Source of the DNA: SKZT01 sp964478625
GTDB taxonomy: Bacteria > Desulfobacterota > Desulfobacteria > Desulfobacterales > SKZT01
DNA: 64,000 nucleotides
Direction of reading: 5' to 3'
NCBI GenBank assembly: GCA_964478625.1
Contig: CAYZJH010000012.1
Location: 1 to 64,000 of the forward strand
This document shows, one piece after another, positions 17,253-26,592 of the stretch. Position numbers and translations under genes: made by a program. Each line of letters begins with the position of its first letter. Positions within the stretch are counted from its first letter, which is position 1. Under the pieces are notes generated by a model that saw nothing but the letters and a program-made list of their open reading frames with translations, did not search any database and was not told the origin of the DNA.

Positions 17253-17615
17253 TTACTCTGAAAAATACTCGGTTTTTTGGGTAACAGTCGATTTAATTTC
17301 ATTCAGGGTATCCTGAAGAACGGAAATCACATTTTCCCGAAAATCTCCGGCCACTACCAGATACATAACATCATCGCCGACCCGAAGATCCTTGCCTTCA
17401 TGGATATGGACCAGAATATCCAGAATTCCCGGACGTTTTTTATTGGAATCGACAATCCGGTCAAGATTTTGGTGATCCACGGAAACCCGCAATCCAGTTA
17501 CTTTTCGTCCATCCCTGGATGTACTTCTCACAATTCCATTATGGCACAAGATCATTCCTGACTCGTGAAAATCAGGATGCTTTTTAATTTGCTCCAGCAA
17601 TTGCAGCAGTGTCAT
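17253..17615 (-). CDS. moaE: MoaE-like molybdopterin synthase catalytic subunit
   Basis: A 120-residue compact MoaE-like protein; the E. coli protein has about 150. The family core IHEGKDLRVGDDVMYLVVAG is followed by a helix and IKSTVTQKTEY, where two lysines align with the catalytic lysines (Lys119 and Lys126 of E. coli). MoaE adds the dithiolene sulfur to the pyranopterin using thiocarboxylated MoaD. It overlaps mobA by 4 bases (ATGA) and lies 7 bases from moaC, so cofactor synthesis context is strong. No MoaD is encoded nearby. The symbol is assigned by similarity and context. Confidence 0.82.
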   Translation of the reverse strand: MTLLQLLEQIKKHPDFHESGMILCHNGIVRSTSRDGRKVTGLRVSVDHQNLDRIVDSNKKRPGILDILVHIHEGKDLRVGDDVMYLVVAGDFRENVISVLQDTLNEIKSTVTQKTEYFSE

Positions 17616-18226
17616 ACTTTTCCTTTTATAATATTCCCCGCAATTTCCAAATGCTCCGGGGTATTGATGTTAAAGAAGCTCAACAAATCGGGATCATATT
17701 GCCTCAGCTGTGTTTCCGGTACTTTTTTCATACGAACCTTGTTGAAGAATTTCATGATTTTAAATTCCTTTTTGATCATTTGATGTTCGATACTTTGCAA
17801 ACATCGTCTAGAATAAATTGCACAAAGCGGTTCCAGTCCCTTGGATGTTTCGGGAATGATAACATCGGTGTGACCATCTATTTTTTCTAAAAGTGACCGA
17901 ACCAGTCCCCGGTTTAAAAAGGGCGTGTCAGAGGCGGAAAAAAAAACGTAGGGTCTGGAGGCATAAAAAAGGCCGGCATGAATCCCTGTCAGGGAACTTC
18001 GAACAGGATACAGGTCGGCTCCAATCATCAGATCCCAGTCCAGATATGTAAGAGGATCGTTGGTTACCAAAATGATTTCTTCGAACAGAGAGGTAAAAAC
18101 TTCATAGATACAATCCAGAATTTTTTTATCTCCCAAAGGCAACAATGCTTTGACCTCGCCCGAAAACCTGGACGCTAAACCTCCGGCCAAAATCACGCCG
18201 CTACACAAAGATTTCATAGGATACAA
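17612..18226 (-). CDS. mobA: molybdenum cofactor guanylyltransferase
   Basis: A 204-residue nucleotidyltransferase attaching GMP to molybdopterin. The N-terminal nucleotide loop LAGGLASRFSGEVKALLPLG matches the MobA pattern (GG-x-SxRxG-x-K), with metal-binding Asp in SASDTPFL. It starts at ATG 18226; ATG 18217 (MKSLCSG) is an in-frame alternative. It is the first gene of the minus-strand moco run and overlaps moaE by 4 bases. The ~380-bp gap upstream, toward pyrR, shows no clear riboswitch. Confidence 0.9.
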   Translation of the reverse strand: MYPMKSLCSGVILAGGLASRFSGEVKALLPLGDKKILDCIYEVFTSLFEEIILVTNDPLTYLDWDLMIGADLYPVRSSLTGIHAGLFYASRPYVFFSASDTPFLNRGLVRSLLEKIDGHTDVIIPETSKGLEPLCAIYSRRCLQSIEHQMIKKEFKIMKFFNKVRMKKVPETQLRQYDPDLLSFFNINTPEHLEIAGNIIKGKV

Positions 18227-18604
18227 TCCTTTGATTTTTTTCCGCGTCCTTACCTTTTCAGACCGGGAAATAAAACCACCTCATTTATTCTTACTCAATG
18301 CCGGAACAAAAATTCCCTGCCGACAGTTCAGGCTCTGTTTCGACCTTTCCTGTCCGGAACACCAAGTGAACCGAAATTGGCTTCAGTCGCCCATTACAAT
18401 CCAAATTCAAAGATTTTAACCATAGGAGAATTCAGTATAAAAATCAAGAAAATGCCGAATCAGGCAAAATTTCATATGAAGCTTGATTTTGCCATCACAG
18501 ATGGGGTAGATATACACTTTACTCAAAAATGAGCAGCCGAAAGAATATTTTTTTAAATGATCTGAAGTTGCCGACATTATCGACAAATTTGCGAAGGAAA
18601 TTCC
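18227..18604. other. 378-bp intergenic gap between mobA and pyrR
   Basis: It separates divergent genes and should contain both promoters. I see no tRNA, no repeat copy, no clear -35/-10 pair, and no fold that I can match to the molybdenum-cofactor riboswitch. The pyrR ribosome site GAAGGAAATTCC closes it. Confidence 0.6.
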
Positions 18605-19144
18605 ATGAGGACATTGTATACTATTTTGGATGCTTCGGATATCGATCGCATTCTGATACGCATAAGTCATGAAATTTTAGAGATCCATAAGGGTGCTGAA
18701 GGGTTGGCCTTGATCGGAATTCAAACCCGGGGAGTTTTCCTGGCCAGGCGCCTTCAGAATAAAATTAAGGAAATCGAAGGAGTGGATGTTCCGACCGGCC
18801 AGGTCGATATCACCCTCTATCGCGACGACTGGACACGAATCAGTATCAATCCGGTCATTCAGGCGACGGAAATTCCTTTTTCCGTGGACGGAAAAAAGAT
18901 TATCCTTGTTGATGATGTTCTTTTTACCGGCAGGACCATCCGGTGTGCCATGGACGCCTTGATTGATTTCGGACGTCCAGATCGAATAGAACTGGCCGTG
19001 CTTGTGGACAGGGGGCACAGGGAATTACCCATACAGGGCAATTATGTGGGAAAATTTGTGGAAACCCGCCGCTCTGAAACGGTCAATGTCATGGTAACCG
19101 AATATGATGGGGAAGACAGGGTCGTAATTGAAAAGGAATCGTAA
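18605..19144 (+). CDS. pyrR: bifunctional pyrimidine operon regulator / uracil phosphoribosyltransferase
   Basis: A 179-residue type I phosphoribosyltransferase. The PRPP-binding loop is KIILVDDVLFTGRTIRCAMD (about 98-117), and the N-terminal LIGIQTRGVFLARRL and LYRDDW segments are characteristic of PyrR. PyrR binds pyr mRNA to attenuate transcription and also makes UMP from uracil. Here it is not next to pyrimidine genes but 3 nt upstream of moaB. The RBS GAAGGAA lies six bases before ATG. Confidence 0.93.
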   Translation: MRTLYTILDASDIDRILIRISHEILEIHKGAEGLALIGIQTRGVFLARRLQNKIKEIEGVDVPTGQVDITLYRDDWTRISINPVIQATEIPFSVDGKKIILVDDVLFTGRTIRCAMDALIDFGRPDRIELAVLVDRGHRELPIQGNYVGKFVETRRSETVNVMVTEYDGEDRVVIEKES

Positions 19145-19147
19145 AGC

Positions 19148-19651
19148 ATGGGTACTCATGAACACAAAAAACAGGCTCCTAAAAAGGCAAGTATTGCTAT
19201 TTTATCCGTTTCCAGTACCCGGAATCTTGAAAACGATGAAAGTGGTCAATGGATTAAAAACAGCGCTATAGCGGCCGGGCACGAAGTGCTCTTTCATCAT
19301 GTGGTTCAGGATGATTTCAATGAAATCAGAGAGGCAGTGACCCGATGGGTAAAGGATTCGACAGTTCAAATCATTATTTTAACCGGCGGAACAGGAATTG
19401 CCCGAAAAGATGTCACCATCGAGGCGGTTCATCCCCTGTTTGAAAAAGAGCTTACCGGCTTTGCCGTATTATTTACCCAGTTGAGCTTCAAGGAAATCGG
19501 GGGGGCAGCCATGCTGTCCCGTACTACCGGAGGCATTGTCGGAAACACCGTTGTGTTTTGTATTCCCGGAAGCCTCAATGCCTGTAAACTTGCGTGCAAT
19601 GAGCTGATTTTGCCTGAGTTGGGGCATTTGATCAAACACGCGGTTGAATAA
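19148..19651 (+). CDS. moaB: molybdenum cofactor biosynthesis protein MoaB/MogA family
   Basis: A 167-residue MoaB-type molybdopterin adenylyltransferase. The MPT-binding signature TGGTGIARKDVTIEAV (about 78-93) is intact, as are MLSRTTGGIVGNTVVFCIPGS and the terminal helix. It activates molybdopterin with ATP before metal insertion. The gene follows pyrR by 3 bases and faces mobA-moaE-moaC across the gap, so it belongs functionally with that cluster. A 20-residue lysine-rich N-terminus precedes the domain. Confidence 0.9.
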   Translation: MGTHEHKKQAPKKASIAILSVSSTRNLENDESGQWIKNSAIAAGHEVLFHHVVQDDFNEIREAVTRWVKDSTVQIIILTGGTGIARKDVTIEAVHPLFEKELTGFAVLFTQLSFKEIGGAAMLSRTTGGIVGNTVVFCIPGSLNACKLACNELILPELGHLIKHAVE

Positions 19652-19683
19652 CCGGATGGCCTAAGCATGGGATTAATCTTATC

Positions 19684-22600
19684 ATGTGTGGAATAGTCGG
19701 ATATTTCGGTCGGGCCCCCAACAGTTTGACACGGGTTTTGACCGCCATGTCAGCCATTATCTACCGTGCCCCTGACAGCACCGGTATTGGAATTTTCGGG
19801 GATGAAAACGAACCGGTGCGCGCCAGAAAATCAACCGGCTCGGTGATACAACTGGTGAATACCCTCTTAAAAAATCCCCTTTATCCCAATTTGCCTCAGG
19901 AATTGATGGGTTTTTTTGACTCCATGGCAGACAAATCCTACCTGGAAGAACGTCAACTCCGGCTGCTGATTTATGAGAATCTTCCCACAGACTATTTCCT
20001 GGATCTAAAAAAAGGAAATGTAACCTATCCTTTGTTCAGAGAACTGATCGATATCGAAAAACCTGACCCCCGAAGCATTGTTCCAGGATGGCCAGGACGA
20101 TCCAATCCCCTGCCTGCCCTGGTTATTGAATCGCGGGAGGACCTTCAGCAAGCGGTTTTTAAACTGATTCAGGAATATGATCTTTCTTCAGTCGTTATCA
20201 AGTCTCTTATCCGCAACACCTTATCCCGTTCAATTGAAAGCCGCCGCAAAGAAGGATATCTCGAGGTGGAACCTTCCGATATCCTGACGGCTTTTGACCA
20301 GGTTTATGAACAGATCCTTTTGGAAGAAAAGAGGCTGCAGGCGACGGATGTCGAACTGGAATCCTTATGGGAAAAACAAAAAAGTTTCGACTATCTGTGG
20401 CGTTTCCTCAGAGCCGGCAGGGTAACCATTCCAACAGATTATGATCCGGATGGTGTGCGGGGTATTTTCCGTTTATTGGATGGAGTACTTCTGAGCCGAT
20501 TGCCCATGCGACCCCGTTTGGGAGAAGCTTTACACCATCAACTGATTACACTTTGGCCAAAGGCTGGGAATATGGCTCCTCTGGATTGGAAAACCCTTTA
20601 TTTTGCTGAAAAAGGAGCCAACCTTTACGGATGGGCTGCGGCGGCGGCATTAACTTTTCTGGAAAAAGAAATGGAAGGCTTTTCCAATGAGGTCCATACC
20701 GGTTCAGAAGAATCAAAAATGGGTTATTCTAAAGCACCGGGAAAAACCAACCCGGTGCTACTCGCAAGCTTTCTGACTCCGGTGGTATCCCAGGGAAGAT
20801 GGGCCCTTCAATCGGCTGTAACCACTAAAAATGCTCATCCTTTTTTCGACAATCTATTTCAGAGAATTATCGTTTTAAACGGCCAGTTTAATACGAATGT
20901 TGAAAGTGATGTCCGTTCATTTCTGGAAAAAGTGGCCCATTATTCCTTCAGAAGCGAAAATTCTTCAGAATATTTTGCACTGCTCTGGGGGTATTACTTT
21001 AAACGGCTCAGCGAAGAAAAAAAGAGGTTCAAGAGTATCAGGACCCAGATTGAAACCGGTCTTGAAACCTATGATATCGGAAGTCAGTCAGTGGATTATC
21101 AGATATTTCACCGATTAAGAGGAAAATCTCAGGAACAGATCGATGAACTGGCATTTATTGAAACCGCCAGAAAATTGACTCAAGGCGGCGGGCAGATCGC
21201 CGTTGCCGGACTCAGCCTGCATTCAACCCGGACATTACTGGTAGCCGGTCATAACCGACCTGTTTTTATCGTACGCAGAATTGAAACCGATGACATCATG
21301 GTCGTATCTGATATCAACGCCGCCATGGGTCTGTTTTCCCAGAAATTGATCAGCAATATCACCCTGAAATTGGAAGCTCTCAGGTTAAACCATCTTGAAG
21401 TATTGAATGAGCTGAACAAACAGAATGCACCTAATCGTGTAAAGGACGCTGAACTTCACAGGTACAGGGATGAAGAAAATTCACTGTTAAAAAATTTTAA
21501 TGTCGAAGTTTATCCTCTGGACGGAAAGGAATTGTTCGCCAGAATTTCAGGTTCAATTGAAAATAATCAATTCAAAAGAACCATTTCCATCACTGATTTT
21601 GACGGCAATCCAATCCCGGATATCGAGCCGTTTGAAACCATCCTGAGTCCGCCGCAGATTCAGAAGGACTTTTACACGTCATTTTATGAGACCCATTTAA
21701 AGGAAATTCCGGATCGTCTGTCGGAAATGTTCGGGTTCTATACCCCGGATTCTCAAAGCCTGCCCCGTTTAAATATCAAAACCGGCATGCTTCAACGAAG
21801 GTTCGGTCATGATTTCAAAGGACTCAAACGCATGGTGTTGGTGGGAATGGGAAGTGCCCACAACATGAATCTAGCAGCACGTTTTTTTATCCGAACCCTA
21901 TTGCCGGAATTGGACGTTATTGCCATAAGGCCAGTGGAAATTGAAAATCTTTTTAAAGTTATTTCTCCGGAAAAAGATCTGGTCATTCTCAGCAGCTGGT
22001 CCGGCACCACCGCTGATATCGTGCAATTTGCCAATCATTTGAAGTCTCATAATATCCCTTTTCTAGCGGTTACTGAAAAATTATTTTCCGATCTGGGGCT
22101 TATTGCCGAAAGAAGCGTTGGAGTTTTATCTACCCTCAGCGGTGAAGAGATTACCGTATCAGGAATTAAAAGTACTATAACCCTGCTCTCTTGCCTCTGC
22201 CTTTTTACGGTATGGCTTTGTTCGCGCATGGGCGAAGAAAAAAAAGCATTGAACTACATGGAGAGACTTTGCGAAATTCCAGCAATTCTGGCCCAATTGA
22301 TTCATGACGAACAGGTTAAAAAATTTTGCGAACGAATAGCCTCTGAAAGTGCGCAAAGCTGCGCCGGTATTGTCATTGATGCTCTCAACAACACCGGTGT
22401 CGGGTATGAGGCGGCTTCAAAGCTTGAAGAATGCAGCTGGTCTTCCATTGCCAAACCCCTTGATTATAATGACCTGTATATCCAGTGCCTGAGGAAAGAT
22501 TTGAGGCATAACCTCATTTTGGTAAACACAACCTACAAACCAAGACTTTCCGAAGCCATAAACCTGATGACCAAGCTGTACCTTGAAAAAATCCCATTTG

Positions 22601-24252
22601 TCGCGGTGTCCACCTCCATAAGGGAATTGGCAAAAGTGGAAATGTTTTCCCGAAACCGCTGTATCTGCCTGCCCTCGGCAGATCCGGCGCTGCAGCCTTT
22701 TATTGATTTTGTTTTTTTCTATATGCTTTCTTTCCACTACGGACGTGCCCACGGCCGATCCTCGGATTTTCCCAGAAATCGAGCCAAATCGGTCACCGCC
22801 GGCAGAAACATTCTCCATGAACCCGCATCAACAGCAAAGGAATTTCATCAGCTCGATTTCAAAACACGAGGAATAAGACTCGAAGCAAAAGAATCCGATT
22901 CATGGCTATTCCAGGAGACAATCTGGGAAACAACCTCTGAAACTTTTTGGGAAAAAAGTTATTTCAGACAAATGCGACACCTGATCCGGACCATTCAGGG
23001 ACGAAATGCACTCAACTCTTTGGTGTATTCTCCCACGGATAAAGATCTCGAGCGAATCGTATCGCATCTTTCATATGCAATCGCCGAAGAAAGGGAAATT
23101 GTTTTCCTGCCATTTGACAGGCCGGCCAATTCAGCCGCAAAAAATTTGGCTGTACAATTCAACCGTCTCTTTTCAGGCTCTTTCAGAACCTCAAACCCTC
23201 TGGATTCCATGGAAAGTTTTTCAGATCATTCCCTGATTTTTCTGCTCGATTCAAGGTCTCATGATATTGCCTCCATTGAAACATTCGAGGGAAATTTTCC
23301 TCCCGGGTGCATTTACATTGGACCTGAATCAGACATTTCCAGACTAAACAATCCCCAGGGGTGCTGTTTTTTCAAAGAACCATTTGCTTTCTGTGAAAGT
23401 GATCTGCTTTATCTGATCCTAATTTTATTATTTGTTGAAGCAACCCGCAAATTGGCACCGACCAGGGCAGAGATTCTGGAAAAAAACATCAAAAAAGGGT
23501 GCCTGGGCTTGAACCGTATTTTGGAGAATACGGCCCTAAAAAATTCAATAACCGATTCCATAGCCTCAAACTCAGGATATCTGTCCTCGCTTTTCATCGG
23601 ACCCACCGGAGGGATCGGGGATATATGGACTGATCGTTTCGATCAGTTTTCAAGAATGATTCTTCAAAACTATTATTATGGCGAAAGTGCCCATGGTCCT
23701 CTGGTGACCATCGACCCAAGGGTAGGGGATAAATATGTGCGACTTGCCGCCAGAAACACTATGGTTCCCCTCTACGGTGAAGAGAGGGTCGGTGAATGGG
23801 AAAAACGGTACCTGAATGGACGGAGTACGGATGTTTTTTTGAGCCAGTCTCCCAACTATCTTTTTTATCATTCTGAAACCCCGTTTTTTGCTGAGGGAAA
23901 CTGGTATTTTCCGGTACTGAGGCATGATTATGACACCACCGAAGACAACCTGGTAATCCTGGATGCCACCAGCGAACGGTATATCGAGCAGGCTCAGGAT
24001 GAAATGTCCACATTCGGCGCTCGCTATGCCAGGATGATTGTTATTTCGCAGGAGGCTTTTTTCGGGGCGGAACCCAAAATGTCCCTTTTTAAATATCCTA
24101 TCAGTCATATGCTTTTGTTGCCTCCGCTTTTTGAACATAACGAAATCATGGTTCCTATCCCGGATTTAATATTGCCCATAGCCATGAGCATGGTTTCCAT
24201 GGCCATCACCGGAGCCACTCAAAAACTGATCAATGGGCGGGTTTTGCAATAA
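19684..24252 (+). CDS. giant GlmS-like glutamine amidotransferase with SIS domains
   Basis: A 1522-residue relative of glucosamine-6-phosphate synthase; canonical GlmS has about 610. It begins MCGIVGYFG with the Cys2 glutaminase nucleophile, then IYRAPDSTGIGIF, equivalent to the GlmS YRGYDSAG segment. The next conserved piece, QGRWALQSAVTTKNAHPF ... LNGQFN, comes only near residue 368, so about 300 helical residues split the glutaminase. SIS-1 starts at about 715 (VLVGMGSAHNMNLAARFF, LSSWSGTTAD) and SIS-2 at about 890 (NNTGVGYEAASKLEE). A C-terminal 450 residues contain GESAHGPLVTIDP, like the last SIS region of GlmS. A role in amino-sugar or cell-envelope metabolism is inferred; activity is unproven. 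Confidence 0.8.
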   Translation: MCGIVGYFGRAPNSLTRVLTAMSAIIYRAPDSTGIGIFGDENEPVRARKSTGSVIQLVNTLLKNPLYPNLPQELMGFFDSMADKSYLEERQLRLLIYENLPTDYFLDLKKGNVTYPLFRELIDIEKPDPRSIVPGWPGRSNPLPALVIESREDLQQAVFKLIQEYDLSSVVIKSLIRNTLSRSIESRRKEGYLEVEPSDILTAFDQVYEQILLEEKRLQATDVELESLWEKQKSFDYLWRFLRAGRVTIPTDYDPDGVRGIFRLLDGVLLSRLPMRPRLGEALHHQLITLWPKAGNMAPLDWKTLYFAEKGANLYGWAAAAALTFLEKEMEGFSNEVHTGSEESKMGYSKAPGKTNPVLLASFLTPVVSQGRWALQSAVTTKNAHPFFDNLFQRIIVLNGQFNTNVESDVRSFLEKVAHYSFRSENSSEYFALLWGYYFKRLSEEKKRFKSIRTQIETGLETYDIGSQSVDYQIFHRLRGKSQEQIDELAFIETARKLTQGGGQIAVAGLSLHSTRTLLVAGHNRPVFIVRRIETDDIMVVSDINAAMGLFSQKLISNITLKLEALRLNHLEVLNELNKQNAPNRVKDAELHRYRDEENSLLKNFNVEVYPLDGKELFARISGSIENNQFKRTISITDFDGNPIPDIEPFETILSPPQIQKDFYTSFYETHLKEIPDRLSEMFGFYTPDSQSLPRLNIKTGMLQRRFGHDFKGLKRMVLVGMGSAHNMNLAARFFIRTLLPELDVIAIRPVEIENLFKVISPEKDLVILSSWSGTTADIVQFANHLKSHNIPFLAVTEKLFSDLGLIAERSVGVLSTLSGEEITVSGIKSTITLLSCLCLFTVWLCSRMGEEKKALNYMERLCEIPAILAQLIHDEQVKKFCERIASESAQSCAGIVIDALNNTGVGYEAASKLEECSWSSIAKPLDYNDLYIQCLRKDLRHNLILVNTTYKPRLSEAINLMTKLYLEKIPFVAVSTSIRELAKVEMFSRNRCICLPSADPALQPFIDFVFFYMLSFHYGRAHGRSSDFPRNRAKSVTAGRNILHEPASTAKEFHQLDFKTRGIRLEAKESDSWLFQETIWETTSETFWEKSYFRQMRHLIRTIQGRNALNSLVYSPTDKDLERIVSHLSYAIAEEREIVFLPFDRPANSAAKNLAVQFNRLFSGSFRTSNPLDSMESFSDHSLIFLLDSRSHDIASIETFEGNFPPGCIYIGPESDISRLNNPQGCCFFKEPFAFCESDLLYLILILLFVEATRKLAPTRAEILEKNIKKGCLGLNRILENTALKNSITDSIASNSGYLSSLFIGPTGGIGDIWTDRFDQFSRMILQNYYYGESAHGPLVTIDPRVGDKYVRLAARNTMVPLYGEERVGEWEKRYLNGRSTDVFLSQSPNYLFYHSETPFFAEGNWYFPVLRHDYDTTEDNLVILDATSERYIEQAQDEMSTFGARYARMIVISQEAFFGAEPKMSLFKYPISHMLLLPPLFEHNEIMVPIPDLILPIAMSMVSMAITGATQKLINGRVLQ

Positions 24253-24928
24253 AGTAATGACCGCGAGCACCAAACGTTTCATAATCCGTCCGAAACCTCA
24301 GGACCTTAGCATAACGGTCAACCTGTTAGCCAGATACGCAGGGGGAAGCCGATACCGGATGGACAAGGATATGGAAAAAAAAGCTGTTTTGGTTCTGGAA
24401 GAAGCCAATAATCTCATTGATCCTGCCCTGGTCTATTCAGTTCATGACATCTCCCGACTGGACAAGGATTTCCCAATGGAACTCTTATTACCTGAAAACG
24501 GGGAAAAAGCTCAGAAGCTATCCGTGTGTGTCTGCACTCTCGGACCAAAACTGGAGACGGAAGTCGTCCAAGCCATGAAATCAGGAGATGTTCTACGAGG
24601 TATGCTTTTAGATGCTGCAGGTGTGGGAATGCTGGAATCTTTGGGAAATTTATCATTTTCCCATGTTCACCGGGAGGCCCGAAAATATGATCTGTTTGCA
24701 GGATGCCGTTTTGGACCCGGGTATAACCGGGTGCCCATGGAAACTCAGGTTCATTTGTTTGCGCTGGTCGATGCCGCCGCTATCGGAGTTTCCCTCACCC
24801 GTTCCCTTGTCATGATTCCGGCAAAATCATTGTCTTTTTTTGTGGTTTTTTATAAAGAACCTCATTCAAAATCAAATACTTATAAATGCGGGACTTGTGA
24901 CCTAAAGGAATGTTCCTATCGTATCTGA
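24233..24928 (+). CDS. vitamin B12-dependent methionine synthase activation-domain protein
   Basis: A 231-residue stand-alone protein related to the MetH reactivation (AdoMet-binding) domain: ARYAGGSRYRMDKDMEKKAVLVLEE, a central CTLGPKLE segment, and GCRFGPGYNRVPMETQ, where MetH has RxSxGYPACPD. It ends in a cysteine motif, CGTCDLKECSY. Such proteins occur with corrinoid methyltransferases and probably help reductive methylation of cob(II)alamin. Its likely partner is the ferredoxin-domain activator at 26576. It overlaps the GlmS-like gene by 20 bases if started at 24233; ATG 24257 is an alternative start. Confidence 0.75.
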   Translation: MGGFCNKVMTASTKRFIIRPKPQDLSITVNLLARYAGGSRYRMDKDMEKKAVLVLEEANNLIDPALVYSVHDISRLDKDFPMELLLPENGEKAQKLSVCVCTLGPKLETEVVQAMKSGDVLRGMLLDAAGVGMLESLGNLSFSHVHREARKYDLFAGCRFGPGYNRVPMETQVHLFALVDAAAIGVSLTRSLVMIPAKSLSFFVVFYKEPHSKSNTYKCGTCDLKECSYRI

Positions 24929-24949
24929 AAGGGAATAAAACAATCTTAT

Positions 24950-26592
24950 ATTTATGCAATTTGTGAAGGAATAATGGATGCCGTTTTTGCCTGGCAAGCG
25001 CATATCGGGGAAGCCGAGGTTTGCCTTGGTAATATCGGCAAAATTCTGAACCTGAATCTGTTCTACCATAATTCTTGGCTTGCTGTGGGTATGAAGGACT
25101 TTTCCATTAAAAATCCTCATATCCTCTTAAAATTTCTCCGTGCATTAATTAAGGCTCTTGACCTTAAACCGATGAACAGGGTCAAAACGGGCGGGGTTAC
25201 CATCATCCAGTGACAATCCGAAATAAGCTTTTTTTTAACCGCCGGGCTATTGATGTTGATCAGTGCTATATTAATTACAGTTTCGCTGGTTTTTTCCTGG
25301 ACGGTCCGTTTCGAACTGAGGAAGGCCAATACCAGCCTGAAAGTTGCCAAAGCCGTGGCAGAACTTTCGACTCTTACCAACGCCTATATCAGCCGCCATG
25401 AACTGAGGATGGAAACTCAATGAAAATCCTGTTTCGAAAAGATTTAAAACCTTTTATCAGCCCCTTCTGCCCCTGAGGAAATTCGGACCCTCGAGTTGAT
25501 TATTGATTCCTTATCGGAATCCTTTAACACTCTCAGTCATATTTATCAGGAGCAGAGCCGTTTGTTGGACACCGGCTTGTCTGAAAAAGAATTCCAGCGA
25601 CTCCGGGTAATTGAAGAACGAATCATCGCAAGGATGCGCACGGATTGCCAGAACCTTCTCTCCAGAGTATTTATGGTATCAGGCCGGACACATGACCGAT
25701 CCTTGCTGATGCAGCATCCCAATACGATAATTATAACCGCCATAGGAGCCTTTCTGATGCTTCTGTGCCTTACCGAAACTCCCGTGGTAGTGTTGAAAAT
25801 TACCCGAGATATGCAGCCGCTTCTCCAGGGCACCCAAAAAATGGGACAGGGAAAACTGGACCATCGTATTCCCGCACTGGTCAATGATGAAATCGGAAGT
25901 CTTTCCACGGCTTTCAACAAAATGGCAGACAACATTCAAAGACTTGTTCAAAAGGACAAGGATTCTCGGATACAATTGAGTCAGGAAATGGCTCAAAAGG
26001 AACGTTACCAGGAGGCTTTTCGGGAAAGTGAAAAAAATTATGTCTCCTTGTTGAAAGTTCACCTGATGCAATTTTTGTCCAAACAGAAGGGTGTTTCACA
26101 TAAGTTCTTAATCTCAACGATAGTGTGGAAGGAATGCTCAAAATACTGCCAAGGCTTATCGGTGAGGATTTCTGTCTTGAATGGAAACCCGGCAAAAACC
26201 TGGGATTCGTTAAAATGGATCCTTCCCAATTGCACCAGATCCTTGCAAACCTTTGTATCCATTCAAGGGATGCCATTAAAAACGTAGGAAAAATCACTCT
26301 TGACAAACCCTATTGTGAAAATCATCTTGAATGCACTCCCGGAGAATACCTATGGTTGGCAGTCAGCGACAACGGTTGCGGGATGAACAGGGAAACCCTC
26401 GATATCCTTTTTGAGCCGTTTTTTACCACAAAGGAGTTGGGAAAGGTTACCGGTCTTGGTTTGGCCACAGTGTACGGAATCGTCAAACAAAACAACGGGT
26501 TCATTGATGTTGCTACTGAACCGGGACAGGGGACAACATTTAAAATCTACTTGCCTGAAACTAAATCAATGGAAAATGTTGCAAAAGAATAA
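24950..26592 (+). pseudogene. decayed substrate-binding-domain sensor histidine kinase
   Basis: Remnants of one hybrid sensor gene. About 24950-25210 encodes the end of an ABC-type periplasmic solute-binding domain (MDAVFAWQAHIGEAEVCLG ... NPHILLKFLRALIKAL). In the same frame, after TGA 25211, comes a membrane segment (LLMLISAILITVSLVFSW). After TGA 25421 and TAA 25445 comes a second membrane segment with HAMP (25496-26050). Then the frame shifts and the PAS remainder and HisKA are gone. 26120-26592 keeps the ATPase lobe (VSDNGCGMNRETL, GLGLATVYGIVK). Three stops plus a deletion make it non-functional. Confidence 0.85.

Noticed and set aside
18227..18604. Molybdenum-cofactor riboswitch before mobA
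   Set aside because: No convincing conserved stem set seen by eye; a covariance model would be needed.
25211..25423. TGA codons in the kinase remnant as possible selenocysteine sites
   Set aside because: They sit at unconserved positions in a gene also carrying TAA and a deletion. Decay explains them better.
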